Positions 46,701-57,290 of a stretch of DNA of 64,000 bases are shown here, one piece after another. The stretch is from assembly GCA_905220665.1 (NCBI GenBank), contig CAJNAR010000015.1, positions 248,001 through 312,000 of the forward strand, in the 5' to 3' direction. The DNA is from Albugo candida. Its lineage: Eukaryota > Oomycota > Peronosporomycetes > Albuginales > Albuginaceae. Positions within the stretch are counted from its first letter, which is position 1. Every line of letters begins with the position of its first letter. Both the position numbers and the translations under genes were made by a program. Under the pieces are notes generated by a model. It was not told the origin of the DNA. It did no database searches and saw nothing but the letters and a program-made list of their open reading frames with translations.

Positions 46701-47870
46701 CCGATGTGGTTTCACTGCGACCAAAAATTACATTACGAAGCTGCTACTCGTTATCCGAGTACGCAGAACGTCCGGTACAATCTTGGCATGGTGGATGAAC
46801 CACATCGAACATTTCGAAAAACGTTTGCTACACTTTTCGACGTTCGAAGTTTGCAAGACTTTTTTCGTGAAAGCGACACATGGCCAACGAAGGAAGATTT
46901 CGTCGCCAACTATTACAACGACGAAGAGAAGAACACCTCGGATATGTCTGAAGAAAAGTTGCTGAGTCGACTTTACAATGAAGTCACTCAGATTCTCCAG
47001 CGTATCCACTCGACGATTGGTCTCATCACTTGGATTACACCAACCACAAGTGGCAGTTCATTTTATGTGGGAGTAAAAAGCAAGGAAAGGAAACACTACT
47101 TCCATCTATTTCACGCTCACAACTCTCACGAATCGTCTGGAAACCTCCCGAACCAGCCAAGAGCCATCCGACGTCGACACATTGGTCATCACGGGAGAGA
47201 TCGGACGCACTGGATTCAGAACGAGTGGAAACATTTATGGCTGCATCAAGGCATCTTCGAAAACGGGTATTACCTATTTACGAAGATCTACAGTTTCGTG
47301 TAGGCTTTCGAATGTTGCCCGTTCAATCTCGTTTCTGGTTCTTGAAGGATATTCAGCCCGACATTATATTGTGCACGCAGCCTTCGTGTGGGGCAGTGGA
47401 ATCCGATTAACATCTCTTTCTATAGTGCGATCACACGGCACAGTTATGGAGGGAGTTACTCCCTAGTTGGGACCAGTTTTTCTCCTCTCGACCACGTTGG
47501 ACGCATATTGCATGTGCAATCGTACCAGCCCTACGGTCGGATTGGAAAGACTATCTCGACATTATCTCAGATTTATGGCTTGCATTGCAAGCGGTGACAC
47601 TGCACTTCGTCTGGACAGATCGGAATCGTCGTTTGTTCGATCAGAGATCACCAACTCCGACAGTTCCAGCACTTTCCGTCATTTACACCACGTTTAGTGC
47701 GCACGTTCGGTACTTTCGAAGACAGTGTTACGACCAAGAGGAACGCATTCGGCTTGCACATGAGCTGGAGCAACTCTCAACGCAAGGATCATTTGGTAGA
47801 TTTTTCAGAAGTCGAAGATCATTGCTACGGGTCCGGCACAGGCGAGTGGGAAGGCAAGTGCAACTCGGAT
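43706..47870 (+). pseudogene. LINE copy A ORF2 (endonuclease-RT) remnant
   Basis: The endonuclease part runs to a TAG at 44,648 (where copy E has CAG). The usual GDFN motif reads DDFN here. RT follows in several frames: SSSPGMDGLPAAFY (45,180), NYRPIALL (45,360), DFEKAYDRVNW (45,570), QGDPLSALLF (45,750, after a one-base loss peculiar to this copy) and FFADDSTLL (45,865), the polymerase FADD box. The C-terminal region has CTQPSCGAVESD (about 47,370), the start of a zf-RVT-type Cys/His finger. Stops at 45,290 and about 45,620 are shared with copies C and E. Confidence 0.85.
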
Positions 47871-49185
47871 CCTAGTCCTAGTTGGCTGGTTATGCTCACA
47901 GTGGTGTGGCGCACACCAAATGGCACAACACGGTGCTTTTGGACCATTTTTACATCTTTACAATTTTACAACTTTACAACCTTACAGCATTTACAAGCAG
48001 GACACAGTCTCGTATTAAGGGTGCTGAGGCTACTGCGATACGAGATTATCAGCGAGACGACATCTTACCATCTCTCACAGGTATTTCACAAAACGTTTTT
48101 TATATGTGTATATATGCTATTTAAGATAGCCTAGGCAACTAGAGAAGTCAGTTAGTCTAATTATAGTAATATAGACACCTTCAACTGATGACGATCGAAC
48201 CATTAGGAAATCTACTTCACACCATGACGAAGGCATATGAATCAATAGCACGACCGTCGCTACTGGAAACAAAAAAAGATTCGTAACACGTTCACCTAAT
48301 CAGCAAGGAGTTTCTATGTCTGCGCCGAGAAGATGGGGGACTACAAGTTCGTTTTTTGGTGAGACGAATGAAGTTACAACGCAAAAAAAATTGCAGCAGT
48401 TTTCATCCCATGGGTCGACAATTATTCCTGCGAATTGGACAACTGCTTCGACGGAATTATTACAACTTATCCAACCTTCCTTTGGACCACACAAGCCGAT
48501 GGATATATTCACCATCGCACCAAATCGACATGGGAAAATGGTTCAATGGGAGAGCATATCGTCATGGTGGAAACAAGCATTTAGAATGTGGCATCGGATG
48601 GATTGGAGCATTTCAATATCCGATTTAAATGTTTCACAACGCCGTCAGTACTACATGGAACAACCGATGTGGTTTCACTGCGACCAAAAGTTACATTACG
48701 AAGCTGCTACTCGTCATCCGAGTACGCAGAACGTTTGGTACAATCTTGGCATGGTGGGCGAACCACATCGAACATTTCGAAAAATGTTTGCTACACTTTT
48801 CGACGTTCGAAGTTTGCAAGACTTTTTTTCGTGAAAGCGACACATGGCCAACGAAGGAAGATTTTGTCGACATGTATTACAACGACGAAGAGCTGAACAC
48901 ATCGGATATGTCTAAAGAAAAGTTTCTGGGTCGACTTTACCATGAAGTCACTCAGATTCTCCAGCGTATCCACTCGACGATTGGTATCATCACATCGATT
49001 ATACCAACCACAAGTGGCAGATCATTTTATGTGGGAGTAAAAAGCACGGAAAGGAAACATTATTTTCCATCTATATAACGCTCACAGCTCTCACGAATCG
49101 TTTGGAAACCTCCCGAACCAACCAAGAGTCATCCGATGTCGACACATTGGTCAACACGGGAGAGATCGGACGCACTGGATTCAGA
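47020..49185 (+). repeat. left arm of large inverted repeat (A-B junction)
   Basis: This stretch, which includes the junction between copies A and B, reappears almost unchanged in reverse complement at 58,305-60,470. Encoded frames match residue for residue over hundreds of codons (for example 48316-48834 against 59175-58657, and 47030-47410 against 60461-60081), with isolated differences such as Cys/Tyr at about 47,932. Arms are about 2.2 kb, separated by about 9.1 kb. Confidence 0.85.
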
Positions 49186-50155
49186 ACGAATCCGAACTTT
49201 TATGGCTACATCACGGCATCTTCGAAAACGTGTATTACCAATTTTCGAGGATTTACAGTTTCGTCTCGCCTTTCGGATGTTGCCAGTTCGATCTCGTTTC
49301 TGGTTCTTAAAGGATATTCAGCCCGACATTATATTGTGCACGCAGACTTCGTGTGGGGCAGTGGAATCCGATCAACATCTCTTTCTCGAGTGCGACCACA
49401 CGGCACAGTTATGGAGAGAGTTACTTCCTAGTTGGGATCAGTTTTTCTCCTTTCGACCACGTTGGACGCATATTGCATGTGCAATCGTACCAACACTACG
49501 GTCGGATTGGAAAGAATATTTAGCAATTATATCGGATTTGTGGCTTGCATTGCAAGCGGTGACACTGCACTTCGTCTGGACAGATCGGAATCGTCGTTTT
49601 TTCGATCATCGATCAGCAACTCCGACAGTTCCAGCACTTTCCGTGATCTACACCACGTTTAGTGCGCACGTTCGGTACTTTCGAAGACAGTGTTACGACC
49701 ACGAGGAACGCATTCGCTTGCAAAGGTACTGGATCAACTCGCAACGCAAGGATCATTTGGTGGATTTTTCAGAAGTCGAAGATCATTGCTGCGGGTACGG
49801 CACAGGCGAGTGGAACGGCAAGTGCAACTCTGATCCTAGTCCTAGTTGGCTGGTTCTACTCACCGTAGTGTGGCGCACACCAATTTTCAAACCACGGTAC
49901 TTTTGGACCATTTTTACAACTTTACAACTTTACAACTTAACACCATTTACAAGCTGGACACAGTCCCGTATTAAGGGTGCTAAGGCTACTACGATACGAG
50001 ATTATCAACGAGAAGACATATGATCATCTCTCACAGGTATTTCACGAATCGTATTTTATATGTATATATGTTATTTAAGATAGCCTAGGCAACTAGAGAA
50101 GTCAGCTTAGTCTAATTCTAGTAATATAGACACCTTCAACTGAGCTAGACAGGCC
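48185..50155 (+). mobile_element. LINE copy B (5'-truncated)
   Basis: Begins abruptly with the RT-region sequence CTGATGACGATCGAACC fused to the 3' end of copy A, with CTGA shared at the join. It then has an internal deletion, jumping to the region after the FADD box within about 100 bp. Its longest frame (49136-50023, 295 codons) keeps the C-terminal domain with CGAVESDQHLFLECDHTAQLW, a CCHC-like zf-RVT finger. The 3' UTR ends ACACCTTCAACTGAGCTAGACAGGCC next to the SINE. Blocks 48,185-49,185 are nearly identical to copy D. Confidence 0.85.
50138..50155 (+). repeat. 18-bp direct repeat, left copy
   Basis: AACTGAGCTAGACAGGCC is identical to 50473-50490 and flanks the SINE. It is either the target-site duplication of the SINE or a shared LINE/SINE 3' tail. 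Confidence 0.8.
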
Positions 50156-50472
50156 TGACCCCGTCGGGGGGCCTAGCGGTTAGTACACATGTGTTCCGAC
50201 CGTGTGTACCCCGGTTCGAATCCCGGCGGTGGCAAAAGGGCTGCGATGGGGCCCCTCGGCGGAGGCAAAGATTCCTCCACGTGAATATCAACCTACTCAA
50301 TGAAGATATGGACGTGTCAAGACCGCTGGCAACTACACCAGAAAATAACTGCACAGGAGTTGGACCAGGCTCTTCAGAGCGTTACATACTAGTGATTAGA
50401 ATAGAGTAGATAACCACCAAACTGTAGTAACAGAAAGGTGTCTAAATAAAAGTACTACGGGCGAACACCCTT
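50156..50472 (+). mobile_element. tRNA-derived SINE
   Basis: A 317-bp insert between two identical 18-bp direct repeats. The head (50,164-50,236) is tRNA-like with both internal RNA polymerase III promoter boxes. A unique body of about 200 bp follows, then a tail (GTCTAAATAAAAGTAC...ACACCCTT) that resembles the LINE 3' end (GTCTAATTCTAGTA...ACACCTTC). It has no coding frame of note. This fits a SINE mobilised by the neighbouring LINE family through a shared 3' tail. Confidence 0.75.
50174..50223 (+). promoter_or_regulatory. internal Pol III promoter (A and B boxes) of the SINE
   Basis: The A box TAGCGGTTAGTAC is at 50174-50186 and the B box GGTTCGAATCC at 50213-50223, about 26 bp apart. The T arm pairs at four of five positions (49-53 against 61-65 in tRNA numbering). 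The acceptor stem does not pair with the 5' flank, so this is a tRNA-derived promoter rather than a working tRNA gene. Confidence 0.75.
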
Positions 50473-50490
50473 AACTGAGCTAGACAGGCC
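50473..50490 (+). repeat. 18-bp direct repeat, right copy
   Basis: AACTGAGCTAGACAGGCC, identical to 50138-50155. Immediately to its right begins the inward-facing, truncated 3' UTR of LINE copy C. Confidence 0.8.
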
Positions 50491-50639
50491 ACTTCGCATT
50501 GCGGTAGCTAGCCTCAGCCACTATAATCCGAGACTGTATGGAGCCTAGTAAAAATGTGGTTCTATAAAAATATCGTATTTTTCGACATTGAGATGCGCCA
50601 CACTAGACTCAACGTAGCCATCTACTAGGACTAGGATCG

Positions 50640-53600
50640 GGTTGCACACTATGCATTTCGACTTGCCGTACCCGCAGCAATCATTTCCGACTTCTGAAAA
50701 TCCATGGAATTATCCTTTCTTTGCAGCTGATCCAGCACCTTCGCAAGACGAGTGCGTTCGTCCTGATCAAAATTCTGTCTTCGAAAATACTGAATGTACT
50801 CATCAAACGTGCTGTAGCTCACGGAAAGTGCTCGAATGATCGGAGTTTCTGATCGCTGGTCGAATAAACGACGATTCGTATCTTTCTAGAGAAAGCGCAG
50901 CTTCACCTCTTAAATGAAGTCCATAAATCGGATCTAATTTGCTGGTAGTTTTTCCACGCCGGCCGTATTGCTGTTAATATTGCACATGCAATATGCGTCC
51001 ACCATGGACGGGAGGAGCAAAAATGATCCCAAATAGGGAGTAGCTCCTACTATAATTGCGCTGTGTGATCGCACTCGGGAAATAGATTTTGATCGAATCT
51101 CATTGAGCCAAATGATGGATGAGTGCACAGCATTATATCGGGCCGAAAATCTCTGAAAAACCACAAACTAGATCGAACTGGCAACACCCGAAAGTCCAAA
51201 AAATAAAATATAAATCTTTAAAACCGGACGACACGCTTCCATAGTGGCATCCAAATCTCTTCCGAAATGACCAATCTGACGAGAGCGGATGAGAGTTAAG
51301 ATTGTGGAATAGATGGGAAGAAAGGCACCTTATCCTTCCTTTATACTCCTACCAAAAAACGGTTCACGGCTTGAACTTGATAGGATCCAAAGTGATGATA
51401 CCTATCATCGAGTGGATACGCTGTAGTATTTGAGTGACTTCATTGTAAAGTCGACCAGCAACTTTTTTTCAGCCATATCCGATGTATAAAGCTCGCCACC
51501 GTTGTGATAAATGTCGACGAAATCTTCCTTCGTTGGCCATGTGTCGCTTTCTCGAAAAAAGTCTTGAAGACTTCAAATCTCGAGAGCTGTAGCAAACGAT
51601 CTCCGACATTTGCGATGTGCTTAATACACCATGCCAAGATCGTACGAAAAGTTTTGCATGTTCGGATCACGAGTAGCAGCTTCATATTGTAATTCTTGGT
51701 CGCTGTGGAACCACAGTGGTTGTTCCACGTAGTACTGACGGCGTTGAAGAACATTCAAAGCAAAATTCTAGTGCTCCATTCCATCTGATGCCACATTTGA
51801 AATGCATGTCGCCACTAAGAGGATGTGCGCTCCCATGGTTCATTTTCCCATGTCGATCTAGTGCGATGGTGAATATATCCATCGGCTTGTGTGGTCCAAA
51901 GGAAGGTTGGATAAGTTGCAATAATTCCGTCGAAGCAGTTGTCCAATTCGCAGGAATAATTGTTGACGCATCGGATGCGAACTGCTGAAGTAATTGAATA
52001 CGTTGTAGCTTTAGTCATCCCACCAAAAAAGGAACTTGTAGTCCACCATCTTGTCGGCGAAGATATAAAAACTCTTTGCTGAGTAGGTGAACATGTTTTG
52101 AATCTTTTTTGTGTTTCCGACCAAGCACAAAGCGATTTAACATCGATTGCCACTGTCGAATTGTCGCTGCTGGTATGTCTACGTGCATCGTGTAATGCCA
52201 CAAACGTGATAAAATCATCGTCTGCGCAACCAATAGTCGACCACGAACAGTTCTTGCTGTTCGAAACCATACACCAAACCCATCGTAAAAACGCTTGTCG
52301 AGAGTTGAAATAACCATCGAGTGAGTTGGTTTCTGGCTGAACGGAATACCCAAATACTTGACCGAATCCTCCGGACCCATTATGGTCAAATTGGGAATAC
52401 GTGGACATGGCTTGGTCCGATTCAACGAGAGCAAGGATGATTTACTCAAGTTGAGTTTCGCACCCGATCCATCGCAATAGACTTGGACGAGTTCAAGTTG
52501 CGTCAAAACACCATTTGGTGTCTCTGAAAGCAATGTCGAATCGTCCGCAAAAAATAATCCAGTTGCGACAGTCGTGTCATCAATCCAAATGCCATGTTCT
52601 TCATGTTGTCGAAGTAAATTTCCCAAAGGTTCGATCGTCATCAGAAAAAGTAATGCTGAGAGAGGATCACCTTGTTTTACTCCACGTTGTGGTGTAATGG
52701 ACGGTGTGATATTTCCATTAATCATCAACTGCGCCTTTGTGTTATTGTACAAAAGACGAACCCAATCGATAAAAAAATTTCCAACGCCCATTTTTTATAA
52801 AACGCGAAACATGTACGTCCAATTGACTCGATCATATGCTTTCTCAAAGTCGAGAAAAGTCGCATAAGCCTCCTCTCCACGATGAGTGACCAAGTCTTGA
52901 TGTCGGTGAGATGTCGAATATGGTGATGCATTGACCTTCCGCGCACAAATGCTTTTTGATCTTGATGGATCAATTTTGGCAAAAAACGTTGCAATCGATA
53001 CGCCAACACTTTTGAAAGTACTTTAACATGGACGCAAAGCAGTGCGATCGGTCGATAATTGTCAGGATCACCTCGTGATCATTTCTTGTATAAAAGTGTG
53101 ATTGCTGAGTGACGTTGTGATCGAAGTCAAATTCCTCTTCTCAGCTGATCTTCGAACACGATCTTCAGACACTCGCCAAACGTTTCCGGATCAAGCTGAT
53201 AAAATGCAGCTGGTAGTCCATCCATACCTGGAGAAGAACTACTCCGCATGTGCTTGATCGCTTCCGCCATCTCGGTCGTACTTAACCGAGTGGAGAGACG
53301 GTCTTGCTCTGCTGAGGCAAGTGAAACTTGAATCGAATCGAGTAACTTTTTTTGCTTTCTTTCACTTGGATCATATGAGTCGGTCTCTGAGCTATAAAGA
53401 GAGCCCATGACACCACCCCAATGATCTCTGAATTCGTCAATAATCTCCCTCGGGTTCGATGTCACTGTACCACATTTTTTGGTAACATTTTCGATCGGCA
53501 CGCGACGACAAGAACTATCCGGAGGGCGAAAAAAATACTTTGAAGAGTTCTCCATATGCTTCACGTGATGGTCGAAGCTTTCATCTTGGTTGTATTTCGC

Positions 53601-54724
53601 GTTGTTTTCGACTGAAAGTCGAAATTGTTCGAGACTCGATTCGTAAAAGTACCGTGACTCATTGGTGTCGTGGATGTGATATCGAGCTGCTGCGACTTCC
53701 AAAACACGCTGGCTAGACTCAACATCACGTTGGCTATCTTGTGCAACCTTTTTTTCGATTCCTTGAAGCTATTTCTTGATTTTCGTCTTCCAACTTTCCC
53801 ACATTTTACCGGGATTCGAAGTTGTCCGTAACTGGTTGAGCACCAAATTCGCTTCCAATTTGATAGCTTCGACAACTTTAGGATATTCAAATAGTCGTAA
53901 TGAGCATTTCCAATATCCTCGACCGGGTGATTGAGTTGGATTTGCAAAAGTTACTTTTTGTGCCAGATGATCTCCCGCATGTCGTGGACGAAAATACGCA
54001 GAGCTTTTGTATACCATATTGAATAGCTCTTCCGACATGCAGATATAATCAAGTCGATTCTTGCGCGGTAATGGTCCTGTAAATACTTTTTCAGTCGGAT
54101 GCTGGATTCGCCAAGCGTCTACCACACCCAACTGTGAAAGCCATTCCAAACACGCTAATCGACTTGGTTCGTGTCGAATTGTTCCACTCGAAGCATCGAT
54201 AGCTGGATCGAGTGGTGTGTTGAAATCATCAAATACGATATGTGATGCGGTCGATTCGAAAGTGTTGGAAAGCAATAACTCATAAAAACTCACTCGTTCC
54301 TCGGCCTTGACCGGTGCATATACATTGTGAATATACACCGGTGCATCGTGAATGAGAAGACGCAAAACCAAATAACGATTTCGAAGGCTTCGTTCGATGA
54401 GTTCTTCAGCTGTTGTATAACCGGGAAAGTCCGAACGAAGTATTGTCATGACGCCGCCACTGCGGTTTTGAGTCGGATGGAGAAAAGCACTGTTGTGATC
54501 ATTGACAAACATTTTGTGCTGCATTTTTGAGGGTAATAAAAATTGAAATGATTCCAGTTGGTTCTGATCGTGAAACTTGATTTCTTGAACACAAAAAATG
54601 GACTGTTGTGATAGGATGTGGTCGATAAAACATGACCATTTTTATGTATTCCATTAACATTCACCGTGAGTGCTGAGATATTGTTCCACGTTGAAATAAT
54701 CGAGGAGCCCTTAGCATTCACGCT
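50640..54724 (-). pseudogene. LINE copy C ORF2 remnant
   Basis: The endonuclease starts as SALTVNVNGIHKN at about 54,680 and shifts frame before 54,530. It shares with copy A the TAG at about 53,770 and the GDFN-to-DDFN change. RT (53,700-52,015) includes SSSPGMDGLPAAFY, QGDPLSALLFL and FFADDSTLL. The 258-codon frame 52791-52015 is intact and matches copy E except for one Ser/Gly. Below about 51,900 the sequence becomes much more diverged from every other copy. Confidence 0.85.
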
Positions 54725-57188
54725 GAAGTGGACCAGTAATCAACCTCATTTCACCATCTTGTTGTGAGAGGTGAAGTGTTGTGTGCTCCTCTGGAAAAAA
54801 GCTGAGATTGACGGAAAGCTCAGCGATGTCACCATGGAGAAGTCCACGCCATCTACCTCCAAACCATTGCGACCAACACTTTATGCCAACGTCGGAGCGG
54901 AAGAAGGATATGATCACATTGGTTGGAAGTAAACGACAATGATGACCCGGAATCCAGATCACTGGTCCATCGGTGAGATATTGGATCCAGTGGTCGTTGG
55001 TGTAGAATGTCGGAGCAGTACACATGAATAAAAGTTCCAACAACGCGAGAGCTTTCGTTGCTCGAGTCAAACCGATAACGATGTCCGGCACTGACGTCCA
55101 CCACGACATTACTTTCTCGAACAGAACAGATCGCTTGGAGGGAACTTTTCCACCAACGTGGCGACTCCATCGCGTCGCAAACGTAACATCTTCGCCGAGA
55201 TTGTGAGTTGCAAAAACGCGATTTATCATAAGTAGATGAGCCACTTCATCCAAAGCTTTATCATTCGACTCCATACATGCAAGTAGCACACCATTCATCG
55301 TGATCGGATGATCAAGTGCCGCTCGGATGATTTTGTCTGGATTTGTGCAGAACTGGATTAGCTTCCGCACATGAGGGATGCAAGAATCCGCTTGAACCAG
55401 CTTGTCCGGTCGGAGTGAGTGAAGGGCATTTTTCGAATCGATTTCCATCAGCTCCCCTATTTCACCAACTCGGGTTGGTCGTTCCGATTTCTCGATTGTT
55501 GTATGACGTTTTTGATAAAAGTGTGCCGCCTCTTTCGAGGTGGCCACCTCTTTTGGCATCCGTGCTTTCACGGGGATGATTTGGACGCGATTGCCATTCT
55601 CTGGATTGGCAACCGCTGTTACTTCTTCGATCTCCACCTCCATAGTTGCGAGCACGGAAAAATAGTTACTCGTCGCTAGTTTTGGAAGCGCAAGAGGTGG
55701 TGCTTTGGAGACCATTTGGTCGAACGGCTCCACCCGATTACGTTTTCCACTCGTCCAAGCCAACTTCATGGATACATCCCCATCCCGCTCTACCCGTGGT
55801 TGGGAGTATGACTGACTGGTCAGTTGGAGGATGGGAGGTGTGTGTTGCAATAAAGCTTGTGCTCCTGGTGGTGTGATAGTGGGGGGAGTGTTGAGCTCCA
55901 ACGAGATTTGATCGGATAGCTTCCGGTCAGGTTTCCTCGCTTTCAATTCTTGACTGAGAACTGGCTTCACTACTTTTTGTGGTGCCACCACGAGCTCCGT
56001 TGGCGCGTTTGTTTGTTTTGGTTGCTGTTGTGGTTTTTGTTGCGGTTGATTTTGAATGTGGTTTTGCTTTTTCTTTTGCTTGTTCGATTGTTGTTGCCGT
56101 GCTCCCGTGGTTGATATAGCGCACAAATCCAAGCAATAAGGACCACGTTGACCAAAACGTGGTCGTTCCGATGGGATAGGAGCGTGTTTCCCTCGCACAG
56201 GGTAAAGCATCTTTTCGTATGCAATTTGTTCGCATACTTTACCGATGCGGACCAGCTGTGGAGGGCATGTAGGAGTACTAAAGTACACTCTCCACGTCGA
56301 CATCACGACACCCTTGCACGGAACAGTTTCGCGGAAAGTAGCAAAGACGACTGGACATCCTAGACTGTGAAGGGAACGTAAAATCGGAATCCGTTCTTCC
56401 TCCACGCCCACTCCAAATATATCCAGATAGTATTTGGATTCGAGAGAATCGTACTCCCGAAAAAAGTATTGAGACCCGAGGATGGTTATCGGCTGGCACT
56501 CCAGCTGTTGACAAGCATCCTCGGTGGAGACCATCACTCGAAGATTGCCACCAGGCATCTTTGAGACTTGAGCAATGGCTTTGCTCTCCAGTAGACTCTC
56601 GAATACTGGATTCCCATGATCCTTCATAAGGGAAGACAGGATTTTTCCATTTGGAGTACGCACCAACGCTTGACCTGTTTCCAGAATCATGGGAAAGGTG
56701 GCTTTGGAGACCTTAAAAGGCCTCGCTGCCTCCAATTTTTCTGCCAACACCGACCACTCGGGATGTTGTCCATCAGCATACAATCGCATAATAGACTCGA
56801 TGTCCGAGGCTTTCGGCTTTGGGAGCTCCACGCGAAATTTCGCCCGAGCTCTAGCCTGGTCCTTACGCAAGGACTCCTGTGACCTGATCAGGTCAGCCAA
56901 AGTGGGACTTTTAGTGTCGTCCACACTTGCAGTTGCCTTTGGGTCATCCTGTGACGAGGCAACGACAGTACCGCATGTACCACCGGTACCACATCCGACA
57001 CCTGTAGTACCGGTATTGACCAGTACCGTCACACTGGGGGTGGGGGTACTTTCCACGTCATCACACAGGGGTGATGACTGATCAACAATCATACAATCAC
57101 CCAAAACAGGGTGACTCATGAGGGTTGCCACGTCACTACAAGTGGACGATAGCACCCTTGGTTGTGTCGATATGTCGACTTGAACCAT
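54711..57188 (-). CDS. LINE ORF1 protein (copy C)
   Basis: Uninterrupted 825-codon frame, the only intact LINE ORF in the window. Layout: Ser/Thr-rich N terminus (1-100), a conserved block at about 110-215, then an RRM-like stretch at about 215-345 (FREYDSLESKYYLDIFGVGV, FRETV, VRIGKVCEQIAYEKMLYPVR). A Gln/Lys/Asn-rich linker follows at about 355-400, and a C-terminal region with many aromatic residues ends LQREC. By position it should bind element RNA as LINE ORF1 proteins do; the exact fold is an inference. The stop TAA overlaps the ORF2 reading frame, which stays open across it, suggesting ORF2 expression by frameshift or re-initiation. Confidence 0.8.
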   Translation of the reverse strand: MVQVDISTQPRVLSSTCSDVATLMSHPVLGDCMIVDQSSPLCDDVESTPTPSVTVLVNTGTTGVGCGTGGTCGTVVASSQDDPKATASVDDTKSPTLADLIRSQESLRKDQARARAKFRVELPKPKASDIESIMRLYADGQHPEWSVLAEKLEAARPFKVSKATFPMILETGQALVRTPNGKILSSLMKDHGNPVFESLLESKAIAQVSKMPGGNLRVMVSTEDACQQLECQPITILGSQYFFREYDSLESKYYLDIFGVGVEEERIPILRSLHSLGCPVVFATFRETVPCKGVVMSTWRVYFSTPTCPPQLVRIGKVCEQIAYEKMLYPVRGKHAPIPSERPRFGQRGPYCLDLCAISTTGARQQQSNKQKKKQNHIQNQPQQKPQQQPKQTNAPTELVVAPQKVVKPVLSQELKARKPDRKLSDQISLELNTPPTITPPGAQALLQHTPPILQLTSQSYSQPRVERDGDVSMKLAWTSGKRNRVEPFDQMVSKAPPLALPKLATSNYFSVLATMEVEIEEVTAVANPENGNRVQIIPVKARMPKEVATSKEAAHFYQKRHTTIEKSERPTRVGEIGELMEIDSKNALHSLRPDKLVQADSCIPHVRKLIQFCTNPDKIIRAALDHPITMNGVLLACMESNDKALDEVAHLLMINRVFATHNLGEDVTFATRWSRHVGGKVPSKRSVLFEKVMSWWTSVPDIVIGLTRATKALALLELLFMCTAPTFYTNDHWIQYLTDGPVIWIPGHHCRLLPTNVIISFFRSDVGIKCWSQWFGGRWRGLLHGDIAELSVNLSFFPEEHTTLHLSQQDGEMRLITGPLQREC

Positions 57189-57290
57189 TGTTTTCGAGAG
57201 GAAAGAGGTGAAAAAGGTTGTTTTTTCGAGTTGTTTTACTAAATTGGCGGGTTACTTAGTAGCCGGCAAATTGAGAAGTCGGCCTGTCTA

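Larger units (their letters stand above)
41991..48188 (+). mobile_element. LINE copy A (5'-truncated non-LTR retrotransposon)
   Basis: Non-LTR element with an ORF1 remnant, apurinic-type endonuclease, reverse transcriptase, a zf-RVT-like C terminus and a 3' UTR ending ATAGACACCTTCAACTGA. The 5' end is cut inside ORF1 (matching about residue 257 of copy C's ORF1). No LTRs. Its 3' end runs straight into copy B. Its middle part (about 43,780-46,560) is nearly identical to copy C, and its 3' part (about 47,030 on) is nearly identical to copy E. Confidence 0.9.
50491..57290 (-). mobile_element. LINE copy C (near full length, 3' end cut)
   Basis: The most complete copy. It has a 5' UTR of about 100 bp (57,290-57,189), an intact ORF1, then a broken ORF2 and part of the 3' UTR. 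The 3' UTR stops at about 50,491, within the segment homologous to copy A 48,010-48,040, so it lacks the terminal tail carried by A, B, D and E. Its 5' end directly follows the 3' end of copy D, giving a head-to-tail array on the minus strand. Confidence 0.88.

Noticed and set aside
50164..50236. Functional tRNA gene
   Set aside because: The A and B boxes are present, but the acceptor stem does not pair and the anticodon arm is irregular; the context is a SINE.
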